Shown: positions 47,736 to 58,179 of the stretch, in pieces
Numbering within the stretch: the first letter of the stretch is position 1
How the letters are laid out: each line of letters opens with the position of its first letter
Assembly: GCA_907164885.2 (NCBI GenBank)
Contig: OU015494.1
Span: forward strand, 558,501 to 622,500
Length of the DNA: 64,000 nucleotides
Direction: 5' to 3'
DNA from: Dolomedes plantarius
Lineage: Eukaryota; Arthropoda; Arachnida; Araneae; Dolomedidae
The notes under the pieces: generated by a model
Told to the model about the DNA's origin: nothing
The model's input: the letters and a program-made list of their open reading frames with translations, nothing else
Databases searched by the model: none
Program-made: the position numbers and the translations under genes

Positions 47736-48890
47736 TACTGGAAACAAAACAATGTAATTAAAGAATTTGCCATTATTTTCCCTTAAATGCAAGTAAAGTA
47801 GACTACTTTTGATATTCAAAGTTGGTTATTTATACTAGTCATTGATAATTTGACGTTATTATGTTATATTACAACATTTACTGTTGTAAGACATCTTGAA
47901 TTATAGTAAGAAATATTTTGCCGCCCAACATAGATGTGCTTAAAAATCGTTCTTATTGGGATAAGTTTCAAAAGACAGAACAGTTTATATGACTACGGCA
48001 AAATGAACTTCGTTGATTGAACGAATTTTTGGTCTGAACCATAATTGTTTTTTCTCCAAACAGCGAAATTAAAGCTTTCGTTCCACGCACAAAAAAATTC
48101 AATATTTTTGCCTCACTCATTTCGTTTTAAATGTTAGATTTTTAAACAAAATAAGAATATAAGAACAAAATAAGAACTAAAGACGCAGCCCGAAAGTAAC
48201 AAACTAATTTTGTTAGATTAACAAAGGTGTTTTATTTTTTGATTGTAAAAGAATCATTATATTAAATTAACAAATACTGTGAGATAGCAAAACAGGGTAA
48301 AGGTTTACTATTATTTTGTTAAATAATTTTACTTTTAATTGTTCCGACATTGATATTTCATAAACTGGTATCACACTCTTTATAAGTTCACCAGTTAGAG
48401 GAAACCAATTAAAAGTCAGAGAAACAATTGCTTTTAAGAACATTTTTATTATTATTCATTAATATTAATGTCGTTTTCGCATAGAAATTCAAAATATATT
48501 TTAAAGCAATTTTTTGCAGGTACAGCCGTGATGCATAAATCAATTGTTGATGACATAAAGAAGACAGACCATGTTGATATATAATGATTTATGGCTCTAG
48601 TACCCTTGAAATGTAACACATTAAACAGTATGAGTGAACGTACATGCACAACTGCCATCAGAGAGGGATATTTCCATGACTGGAACACCCAACTATATAT
48701 TGTCGTTTTTACCTTTTCGGTACTTACGTATTATAGCTGAAGCTTTGTGGTTTGGCGAAAAAACGGCAATAAAGCGCCAATTATGCGCCCCATCCATTTT
48801 GATAGTATTGTTCCCGCCATTCATTCATTTTCGCTGTCTGAACTTCACTTTATAAGTTTCGTTTTGAGCTTTTTCTCTAGAACTTTTTCG
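47736..48890. other. AT-rich spacer upstream of the Merlin transposase
   Basis: No gene recognised. 48719-48757 is an inverted match to about 52870-52905 (22 bp identical), a dispersed repeat fragment. I looked here for the left Merlin terminal repeat and did not find one. Confidence 0.45.
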
Positions 48891-48893
48891 GTT

Positions 48894-49782
48894 ATGATAA
48901 AAATATGGGATTTACCTCAAACGGAAGAAGATGCAGTAGCTTTTTTCCACATCCGTGGAATTTTGCCCAGTCAGCGTGTGTGCCAGAACGGTCACAACAT
49001 GCGTGCTGATTTTGGATCGACCAGTAGCTGGAGATGTAATATTAAAGATTGTGGGAAAACAGTCGGGATTCGGAAGGAAAACTGGTTCCACGGTTCCCGA
49101 TTGCCATTTTTAATATCTTTAAGATTCATGTATAGCTGGTCGCAGAAGTTAACCTCAATACAATGGTGCGAACAACAAATGGACATAGCTGATAAAACGA
49201 GGATTGATTGGAACAATTTTTTGCGTGAAGTTTGTGTTCATGTTTTAAATTCACGCTCTGTTAAGAAAATTGGCGGACCCTCAAAAATTGTGGTAGTAGA
49301 CGAGAGTCTCTTCAAGAAAAGAAAAAGCAACGCAGGCCGAATTTTGCCACAACAGTGGATTTTCGGTGGTGTGTTCCAGGAGACAGGAGAGGTTTTTTTT
49401 TATACAAGTGCCTAATCGCAACGCTGCGACGCTTATGTCGGCTATTCGCGACCATGTCGAGGAGGGCAGCACAATATATACAGACTGCTGGAAAGCCTAT
49501 AAAACGGAAGAACTAGAGAATGCTGGCTTTACCGTGAACCACAAATACAATTTCGTCGATCCGATGACCGGTGTGCATACTCAAACGATAGAGAGACTGG
49601 GGTCTGCCAAGTGGCGTAACAAACAACATAGGGGGACTGCCCGTCATCATCTAGACTCCTACCTCGCCGAATTCATGTGGCGTGAACACGTAGCGGGAGC
49701 GGATAAATTTTCTAGCATTTTATCTGCTGACCCGGCGGGAGCCATGTGTTCAAATCTTCGGATTAAAGTTCAGGAAATATAA
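48894..49782 (+). pseudogene. Merlin (IS1016/ISXO2-like) transposase, one frameshift
   Basis: Starts at ATG 48894 (MIKIWDLPQTEEDAVAFF); the upstream extension of the frame has no family likeness. A zinc-ribbon-like N-terminus (CQNGHNMR, WRCNIKDCGKTVGIRKENWF) precedes the DDE_Tnp_ISXO2 domain: Asp in [12 protein letters not shown] (codon 49299), Asp in IYTDCWKAY (49483) and Glu in HTQTIERL (49591), spaced about 35 residues after the second Asp, then [24 protein letters not shown]. The only break is in a run of T at about 49393-49401: 5' of it the frame is 48894-based, 3' of it the frame is shifted by one. The end at 49782 gives about 295 residues, full length for Merlin. Terminal repeats were not found. 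Confidence 0.88.
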
Positions 49783-49789
49783 AAATAAC

Positions 49790-50370
49790 GGCTGCAAATA
49801 ATCATCTGGCGTGACAACAGAAAGACAAGGTACTTTATTTTCACACATAAACGTAGATAGAAAATCAGAAGAGCATTGCAATGCTAATCTTAGCACGAAG
49901 CTAAATAGAACACAACCGTCTTACACCGAATCAAAATTAACTCTGCTGAAAAACAAAACATTACTATGAGTTGCCAATCTATGAATACAAAACTATTCAA
50001 AATAAAATTACATTTGGCTGACATCTAGGGGCGAAAGAATAAACTAAATACTTTCAAACATCTGCCATTGCAAAATTCTGGCCTCCAGAAATTGTTATGC
50101 ATGTGTAAAGACGGCTTTATATTCATATTTATATTTCATATTTTTGTTTCTTTTAACATCTTCATTTATAATATTTTTGCGTATTTCTATTATGTCTTTA
50201 ATCTGAAATTTTTAATTAGATCTAAAATGATTTATATCGAAATCTTGTTCTTCATCTGCCGATTTTTTTCTTACAATTCCATGCCTTTTCCACATACTTG
50301 TACTGTTTTTAACATGCTGCTGCTCAAAATGTTAGTGCATGTTTAATAATTGCTTTCGTATATTTCATAC
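49790..50370. other. AT-rich spacer after the Merlin transposase
   Basis: No gene. 50287-50332 (TTTTCCACATACTTGTACTG...) is similar to 52746-52793, so part of this is a dispersed repeat. Confidence 0.45.
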
Positions 50371-52740
50371 TAGCTGAATACCCGTGCTTCGCCATAGAAT
50401 ACATGAGTGCCATGAATTATGTCATCTGATTCATTTAATTTCAATTAACTTTAGCAGTAAGGTGGTGTCATTCCTCAGGAGTTCAGCGCATAATTTGACG
50501 ATAGCGATCCGAATTTAAATACGGGTTTGGGATATTTCATTTTTATTTTGGGGATTTAAGCCCACTTTATAACCTCCTATAAAGTTCCTTTTAAAAAGGC
50601 CTTCTTAACCACCTAAAACCTAAGAGGAACCGCCAAGCAAAATTTAAGCTTAGTAGGCCTTACGGTTTCAGGCATACAGTGATCACTGGACTTTATTTTG
50701 GGGTATAAGCTCCTTTTAATCCCCTTAAAGTTTGAATATTTTAAAAATATTTCTTAGTCAACCCCTAGGGTCCAAGAGCAACCTCTTTTCAAAACTTTAG
50801 CTTCATAGACCTTATAGTCACAGAGATACAATTATCAGTCAATTAGTGTTTAGTTTTTAGGAGTAATATCTCTTTGAAACCCCATTAAAGTATGAATTGT
50901 TCAAAATCATTTCTTAGTCAGCACTTAGAGAAACCATCACTCAAAATTTCAGCTTCCTAGGCCTTATGGTTCCAGAGATACAGTGGGTTTTTTAGGGGGA
51001 GGGGGGATAAACCCCTTAAAATCTGAACTTTAAAAAAATATTTATAGGTGTGCCCCTAGGGCTTAAGAGGAACCACCATACAAAATTTCAGCTTCCTAGG
51101 CCTTATGGTTCCAAAAATACAGTTGGATTTTTTTTGGGGGGAGGGGGCAAAGCCCCTTAAATTTCGAGCGTTTAAAAAGATTTGTTGGTATGCACCTAGG
51201 GATTATGGGGAACCATCATACGAAATTTCAGCTTTCTAGGCCCTATGGTTCTAGAGATACAGTAGGATTTTTTTGGGGGGACAGAGGGCAAAGCCCCTTA
51301 AATTTCGAGCGTTTAAAAAGATTTACAGTGGAATCTCGATCTATCGTTTTCGAAGGGACCGACTGAACTAAACGATGGATGCGGGAAAACGATAGATGCG
51401 GGAACACACAAGTATTAACATACCTTAAAGTTTGATATCCCTGTAGTAAATTCACCATGAAGAAATAAATTCAAGAATTCAAGAAATATTAATCAAGAAG
51501 ATTTCAAGCGTCAGGCATTTATTCGTTTCAAGAGTCCAACACCAACTGACTATACACACACTTCGCGCTAACCGCGAAGCAACCAGGTGGCGCTACTAGT
51601 ACGCCAAAAACAAATACAATGTACTAAATAATTTCAATTTGCAACAATCCTTAAAATATATTTACTCATATACATAAATGCATACATACCCGTAGTGTAA
51701 CTGAAGATAAAATTACAAAGTTGTAGTGAAATCCAAGATAATAATAATAAAAAAAGAAATACACGTAGATACACAGAAATTTTGATTCAAATAAAAGTAT
51801 TTAATCGTCGTTTGTTTTTGTCGGTTTTCTCTCCACAAGTAAACAATATTTTTTTTTATGTTGCAAATTGCACTCTTTTCGGTATCGGTTATTGTGTGAG
51901 AGTATAAAGAAGCGGCAGCCGTGAATCGTTTGTAACTAGAACCATTCCATTGCAATGGATGGGGTCCGACATAAGACCACCAGAAAGTTCTGCTTCCGGG
52001 TGAAACACTCATCGGCCAGTGTAGAACTGCAGTAATCAGAAACTTCTCACACACTAGACCAAACACCAGGGTGCCTCCATCCAAAGGCCAACAAAAAAAC
52101 TGAGTCATTGCTGATAAGAACAGAAATGTTGAATAGTCGGATAATTCGAAATGATTTGCCGAAATTAGGGTACTCCAGGGGCTAAATAATTAAGGAACAC
52201 CAACGACGAACAAATAATGGGAGTGGTACAATAAAGCGAAACCAGGCTGAACAAGAGAGAACAAAAATACGAGACCGTGCATCTCAAATGTTCTGCTCAT
52301 TGTTTAATTAGAGCGTCATTCTAGCTCAATCCAGACATTTATATTTCAGGTTCAGTTATTATGAAAAAACGATCGATCCGATAAATTAATGTAAAGCTGC
52401 GATATTCTGAACGAATATTGCGGGAAAAAGATGGATCGAGGAACGATCCGTGCGGTCTTTATTGCTTGTTTTCTATGGAATTTATTCGGGACTGGGTGAA
52501 ATAAACGATACATACGGGAAAACGATCGTTCAGGGAACGATCGATCGAGATTCCACTGTATTGGTATGCGCCTAGTGCTTAAGGGGAATCACCATACAAT
52601 TTCAGCTTACTTGGCCGTATGGTTCCAGAGATACAGCGAGTGTTTTTTCGAAGGGGAGGGGGTTAAGCTCTTTTTAACCCCCTTAAAATTTGTATTTAAT
52701 AAAAAAAAATTCTTATTGGGCACGTAGAGCTTGGGAATAA
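50371..52740 (-). mobile_element. Helitron-like terminus with internal ~150-bp degenerate repeats
   Basis: The left edge CTAGCTGAATACCCGTGCTT at 50371 is the reverse complement of a Helitron 3' end (GGCGAAGCACGGGTATTCAG then CTAG, followed by T on the minus strand), matching the end of the 39774-40477 element. Rightward, a unit of about 150 bases recurs at least five times (near 50630, 50790, 50940, 51070, 51220 and again 52590), each with AATTTCAGCTTCCTAGGCC and CCCCTTAAA. A pogo-like element interrupts the array at 51326-52558. The Helitron 5' end was not found, so the right limit is approximate. Confidence 0.6.
51326..52558. mobile_element. Pogo/Tigger-like non-autonomous element, 1.23 kb
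   Basis: Terminal inverted repeats CAGTGGAATCTCGATCTATC at 51326 and, in reverse, CAGTGGAATCTCGATCGATC from 52558, with 20 of 21 matches. TA flanks on both sides (51324-51325, 52559-52560). The flanking repeat unit exists uninterrupted at about 51165-51200 (AAAGATTTGTTGGTATGC), giving an empty-site comparison. The subterminal right 70 bases match the MITE at 9538-9666. The interior (51700-52110) has a 131-codon minus-strand open frame without family likeness. No transposase was recognised. Confidence 0.82.
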
Positions 52741-54685
52741 CCACGTTTTCCACACATTTGTATTATTTTAACATGCTTCTGCTCGAAATGTTGTTTATAA
52801 CTTCCGGGCAGGAAATAGGTTGCCACTGTGAAGTTAGATGTTGGCGAACAGATATTACGCCAAGGGTAAAAGGCTGCCAAGTTTCAGCTATAATACGTAA
52901 GTACCATGTTATGTTGTCTTTAAATACGTATGTGAGGCAGAAAGTGTTTTAAAATTTATGAGAAAGGATCCTAACAGGACTTGCTGATGTGATATCAATC
53001 ATCCAAGTTATTTTGGAAGTGTCAAATAAGAATGTTTCAAATTCGTTTCAAAGTTACCTTGCTTGTTGAAAACTATCGTAAGTAACAAAATGTTTACCAT
53101 AAGATCATTATCGACGCAAAGCAGGCATCTTATCAACACCCCGATAGACCGTCCTTGCACCCCATTGCCGTTTTGGAAACTCACTCCCCTACATATCTGC
53201 AGAATGCTTGTGACATCTCGTTTCCTTTCGTCAACAAAAATATGCATTTAAGTTATTTGATTCACGAGGAAAATTTAAAAACTACTTTATAATTGGCTAC
53301 TGTAGCCAAATGTAGTTTCTTATACGGCAAGTTTACAAAAACCATTTAGAAAAGAAAATTTTTCTTTCCAAATTCTCAAAATTTGAATGTTTATAAAATG
53401 ATTAATGTCTGAGTTTTCACAGAAACTGATTTTTTTAAAATTCGTTCCCTTAGCTATATTATACATTTATCTCATATTATTGGAAGAACCCTTTACGAAG
53501 ACTTCCCCATAAAATTGATCAGAGACAGTTAAAATGTTTCGTATATTTAACAAATCTATTTGCCAAAAAATATTCTATTTAGGCAATTTTCATATTGAAT
53601 ACACATTATTAACAACAAACAAACTCAAACTAATATAAATTCTTAAAATATATTAATTCCCCGAAGCACTTTCGAATCACAGATAGCATTTATAATCCAC
53701 TAGTTAATTGAAATGAATGCTAATAAATTGTTAGCCTTGATCTGCTCTAAGGAGCAGTGATATGACGTAATGTGGTCAATTACACTCGAATTTCATACTC
53801 ATGCAAACCACAAAGTTGAGATCTCCACTTTTACGTAACACACCATAACAACCCCGTCATGTTCTGTGTTATATAACGCCGGATAAGTGTTTGCTACGAC
53901 GGATATCTCCGCGAATTTTGTTTTTCCCCTGCAGATAACAATGACGGTAAAGACAGCTGCGTTTTACATAACAAGGTTTTACATAACGCTTTTTAGCTGA
54001 ATATTTTATGGCGTGACTTTCGGTTGAATGATTTGTTACTATGGCAACTCTTGTTGTCGCTTCATTTGACGGCACGTGGATTTGATTAATAAACTCTGCA
54101 TTGTTTCAAAAGGGAACTATTTTTTTTCAAGTAGATTTCTAACAATTTTTCTCTGGTGAGAAATTGAAAAGTATCCGTTTGACTAATTAATCAGTTTCAA
54201 AAAATGAAATTCTTTCGAAAAATGAAAGCTCATAAATTAATTCGGATTAACAAATAAGACATATTCCACCGATATACTCATTCAAGACCCATATTAAATT
54301 TTGTTTAGTTAAAGAGCTTTTGAAAATTCAGACTCGTAATCGAATCATTTTAAAGCAAATTTTTATTTTCTTCCTTGATATTAATTATAACAAACCTATA
54401 TTCAGTCACGTGGTATATGGATAATGTTTACAGCTTTTAAATGTTTGTTGTCGTTCGTTTGTTTGCATCCGGTACAAGTGAAGAGAAAAAGTTTTAAAAT
54501 TAGATTATCGATCAGAGAGAGAAGTCAAAGGACTTCATAACAAAGACATTTTTCCATTGATTAATGTTGTTACTAGCACTAGAAATAACTCTGTGATATC
54601 GAGCCCAAAGCAGTTGGAGGCCAAAGAGTTTCAAAGCAGTTATGCGAACCGTCATATCACTCAACCTTGTCGTTATTTTCTCTAA
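52741..54685. other. Anonymous intergenic DNA
   Basis: 52746-52793 repeats 50287-50332, and 52883-52904 is an inverted copy of 48720-48741. Nothing else recognised. Confidence 0.4.
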
Positions 54686-54689
54686 TAAA

Positions 54690-54910
54690 AGTTAAAAACC
54701 GTAAAATGTAAAATCCAATGCAAAACACAAGAAATACAGTGTAAAATAACATAAAATGTAAGATACCCAAAAATACAGTTTAAAAAACACAATATAAAAT
54801 ATCAAAATTTGTAAAATACAATATAAAACAAAAAATACAATGCTAAAAATACGAAATTAATTTAAATGTAAAATACAAAAATATGTTTTACATACAATGT
54901 AAAAACATTT
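54690..54910. repeat. Degenerate minisatellite of TAAAATACAA-type units
   Basis: About 220 bases made of variants of GTAAAATACAATGTAAAA in head-to-tail order, with unit length near 17-20 and many substitutions. Confidence 0.7.
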
Positions 54911-55574
54911 TTGTATGTGCACCAAACTTTTCTAGCCGAATCTAAAAATTTCCGATCCGCCCATTTAAAAAATGCAAGTAATAAAAAAATGAATGCTAAA
55001 CTCCAGAATTTCCGAAAGACTTGGAGCATGTAACTTCTCTCGCTGCTCCTTAGTATTTCCTCTGCTTAGGAAGAATATTTTCTTAAATCACATTAAGTCT
55101 TCATTCGAATAACATACTCTAGAACAGAGGGGGGGGAACTGGCTTTTTAGCACTCAATTTCGCACTAAAAATTTTCAAAACTTAGTCCACAATCCAAATT
55201 AATATGTCATATTTTGTTACAGCTTGGAATCCTTTTATTCTACATTTAGGTTCATAAAAAAATAAACAACGCTCAGTGTTGACAAATCAGTATTTAACTG
55301 AAATGCAACAACTCAATAGGCGCCAGATTGGAATAATTTACCTAAACAATTAAAAGAAAAAAATTAAAGCTTTTAAAACTATTTAAGACTTTAGAAATAT
55401 TAATTATTCTAACAAATGGAGAATGCTATATTTAATGAAAACATTAGAAAAAGCAACGCTCAAAATTTCTCTCATATCAGATATAACCTTTTTCTGCTTT
55501 GGGCACTTTCATTTTTTGTTTAAATAACATTATGTAGAAGGAAAAATAGTGCTACGGTCATATTTTGACTCATT
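54911..55574. other. Anonymous intergenic DNA
   Basis: No gene or recognisable repeat; a short G-run lies at 55130-55137. Confidence 0.4.
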
Positions 55575-55586
55575 AGATTGAGACCT

Positions 55587-55825
55587 GGGCCGTGGCGGCC
55601 TTGTGGTACAGCGCGCTGGTTTTCGGTGATTAGTGTGCTCAGATCGAATCCTGGCGAAGCGCCACTAAATGCCTCCGTATGTGTCGTCCCTACATAGGGG
55701 GCAATGTTGGTTCGCCTATATGGCGCCCCCATAATAAAGTGGCCAGCAAAACTGCGGGGAATTATAGGCGAATGTCTCCGCGACAAGTGCCTCCGCATAA
55801 AAAAAAATAAATAAATAAAAAAAAA
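55587..55825 (+). mobile_element. tRNA-derived SINE, copy 3, young, with target duplication
   Basis: The head GGGCCGTGGCGGCCTTGTGG resembles a tRNA acceptor/D arm. A-box-like TGGTACAGCGC (55604-55614) and B-box GATCGAATCC (55642-55651) are RNA polymerase III promoter elements. The body shares CCTACATAGGGGGCAAT, TATATGGCGCCCCC and ATAATAAAGTGG with the copies at 13868 and 41498. It ends in an A-rich tail (about 55798-55825). A perfect 12-bp duplication AGATTGAGACCT flanks it (55575-55586, 55826-55837), as expected for LINE-driven insertion. Confidence 0.9.
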
Positions 55826-55837
55826 AGATTGAGACCT

Positions 55838-57560
55838 ACAATTTAAAGCTGATACATAACGGCTACAAACACCCATGCCGACAAAAGAAATTGAAGGTTT
55901 GGAATTCGGGATCAATAGATTTCACGGCAGACAAATTCGAATGGAGAATATGATTCTTTTAGCCACATGTCAGGATTTTGAAATTTTTTAGCCTTGAAAT
56001 TTAGTTCCCAGAGACTCCTCGTAGACCTACGAATATTATTCACAAGCGGGGATGTTGAAAAACATTTATAAATGTTAAGATGCATAAAAAATATATTAAA
56101 GGGAATAATTAAGATTTTATTTAGAAAACATTTTATTCATTTAAACAGAAATTTTCGAGCGAAATAATATGCTTGTTATGCTTTACACATTTCATACTTT
56201 CCGCTGAGTCCAAGTAGCTTTGTCACAGGAAACTGCTTCCTAAATGAACTACGGATAGTAAAGCAATAAAACTTTGTGCAACGAGTTTCCTTTTTCTTCC
56301 TTTGTATTCGAAAATAGCCAAGCTCAACAGTATAGTATGCAGATTAAACTCTGAAACGCATCCTAAATAAATCTGTTATAAAACTGCTGAATACATTCAA
56401 GGAAACTGAAATGCGGGCGATGACGATATGGCAGTGGTACGTGGTCGGTTTGATTGTTGATGCAGTCATTTTCCTTTGGCAGGATGAGCATTCATTGTTT
56501 CATCATTGCGGTAGTAACTGTCATGGAGTGTTGGATTTTGTTATTCACACAGTATGAAAATATTTACACCGTGCATCAACTGCATGGGGATATTTTTTTT
56601 CGAAAAATATTTATTTTAGAATCTGCGCAGGAAACAAAACTATTTTAAACGTGCGCAAGAAACAAATAAAACATATCTCTTACGATAATACAAAATAAGG
56701 TCAAACTTCGAATTACCTACTCGTGAAAAAAATACAGTTAACTAGCCGTATCTGGTCGTCCAAGTTCCTCAAATCAACAAAAATGTTATCGAAACTTAAT
56801 AGTTAAAACCTAAGCCGAGGTTTTCCGCTTTTTCGAGATCTAAGCCCATATATCCTAAAACCAAACCCTAAAGGAATTGGAATGTCAGTGAGCCTGAGCC
56901 CGTCTCGACTTAAAGTGGAGTCTTTTGTATTCAAAAACAAATAATCGGTTTTTAAACAATACTAGTAAAACTCCTCCTCGTTTGAAAACTTTTACTTTTG
57001 TTTTTACAAATGTCCCTATGAATCAATTTTAGATTGTAAAACTATTTTGTTTTCCCAACTTCTTTACGTCATTGTATAGAAAATGAGAGCCCACATAAAA
57101 GTTTCACTATGTTTGGGACTGAAAAAGGATTATTTTGAGTCTACTCGTCTTTCGTTGAACGCGTGAATATTTTCGGATATTCCAAACGTAGACAAAGCAA
57201 TATATACTACATTCGACTTTGCACTACGCTGTGGACGAAAAGTTCGAATTAAAAATAGCGCATAGCTCGATAATGGCCAAAAAATCAAAACCTGGCAGCC
57301 CTGCGATCACTATCTTATTGTACAGAGCAAGATTTGGGAAGAAAAAAAAAGTAAGCAGCCGGTGCCGAACTAAAAATTAGCGACAAAATGAAGGGGCACT
57401 CGTCCTGGGCCTTTTTTCGCCTTCTCTAGGACTTTTAAGAAAGGCATCACCTTTCCCACCTGTTGTCCACAAACCATCTAAAATTGATCCTTTCTAACCA
57501 TTCCTCCTGCACAAAAACGACAAATTGTAAATAGTCCATTTAATCTTGGGCTGGTGATGC
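55838..57560. other. Anonymous intergenic DNA
   Basis: No gene recognised. The last part may include the target region of gypsy-B. Confidence 0.4.
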
Positions 57561-57562
57561 CG

Positions 57563-58148
57563 GCATATTGCAGCGCTGAATCCATATAAAATAAAGATGC
57601 AACCTTAAAAAAAAACTAACAATTTATTAAAACTCATAAAACAACGTATTAGATAACAAGAATAAACCTCCTGGCTTTAACATTAGCACATCAACACCGC
57701 ACGGCGATCAGGATTGCCTACCGATGCACAGTGAGGTTACAGTCAGGCACAGTGGCGCACCCAAGGGGGGGCAAGGGGCCCTGCGCCCCCCCCCTCCCAA
57801 AGAAATAGAAATTGCATTATGAATATTGATTTTGCATTATAAATATTTTTATCCGTTCATCTCGCCCCCCCCCAATGCATTATAAATATCTTTATCGTTC
57901 ATTTCGCCCCCCCCCGAAGAAAAATCCTGGATGCGCCACTGGTCAGGCATCATCCTGCCACCTGCACACTCGCTCTTTGCTTTATAGGTAAAGGTCGGTA
58001 GAAGGTGAATAGGCAAATCGCAAATTCGCATATTCTCTCCAGGTTCCTTCACGGCGAATTGTTCTTCGGCAGAGTTCATTTTGGCACAGTTTCTCTCCCG
58101 TTGCTTCCGAGGCAGAGGTCTTTGAGTGGTAGCGTTTTCTACGCCACA
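57563..58148 (-). repeat. 3' LTR of gypsy-B with a MITE inside
   Basis: Begins TGTGGCGTAGAAAACGC at 58148 on the minus strand, right after a polypurine tract (TTGAGGGGGAGTGG, 58162-58149). It contains a TATA-like CTATAAAGC near 57985 and a polyadenylation signal AATAAA near 57622-57617. Without the 192-bp MITE and its duplication the LTR would be about 390 bases. The distal end is approximate. Confidence 0.6.
57750..57941. mobile_element. hAT-type MITE, 192 bp, with 8-bp target duplication
   Basis: Ends CAGTGGCGCACCCA (57750-57763) and, in reverse, CAGTGGCGCATCCA (from 57941): 13 of 14 match. Perfect 8-bp direct repeats GTCAGGCA flank it (57742-57749 and 57942-57949), the hAT hallmark. The inside has C-runs and two tandem copies of about 43 bases (GCATTATAAATAT, then CGTTCATTTCGCCC). 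No ORF. Confidence 0.92.
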
Positions 58149-58179
58149 CCACTCCCCCTCAAGTTCTTGACACTGAAAC

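Noticed and set aside
50600..51320. Regularly spaced repeats resembling a CRISPR array
   Set aside because: Units are long and degenerate with repeated spacers, there are no cas genes, and the setting is eukaryotic.
51713..52108. 131-codon minus-strand open frame inside the pogo-like element
   Set aside because: No motif of a pogo transposase (no DDE blocks, no CENP-B-type HTH) and a simple hydrophobic C-terminus. Not supported as a gene.
55587..55665. Possible tRNA gene
   Set aside because: A and B boxes are present, but the unit has a SINE body, an A-rich tail and a target duplication, and related copies are dispersed. It is a tRNA-derived SINE.
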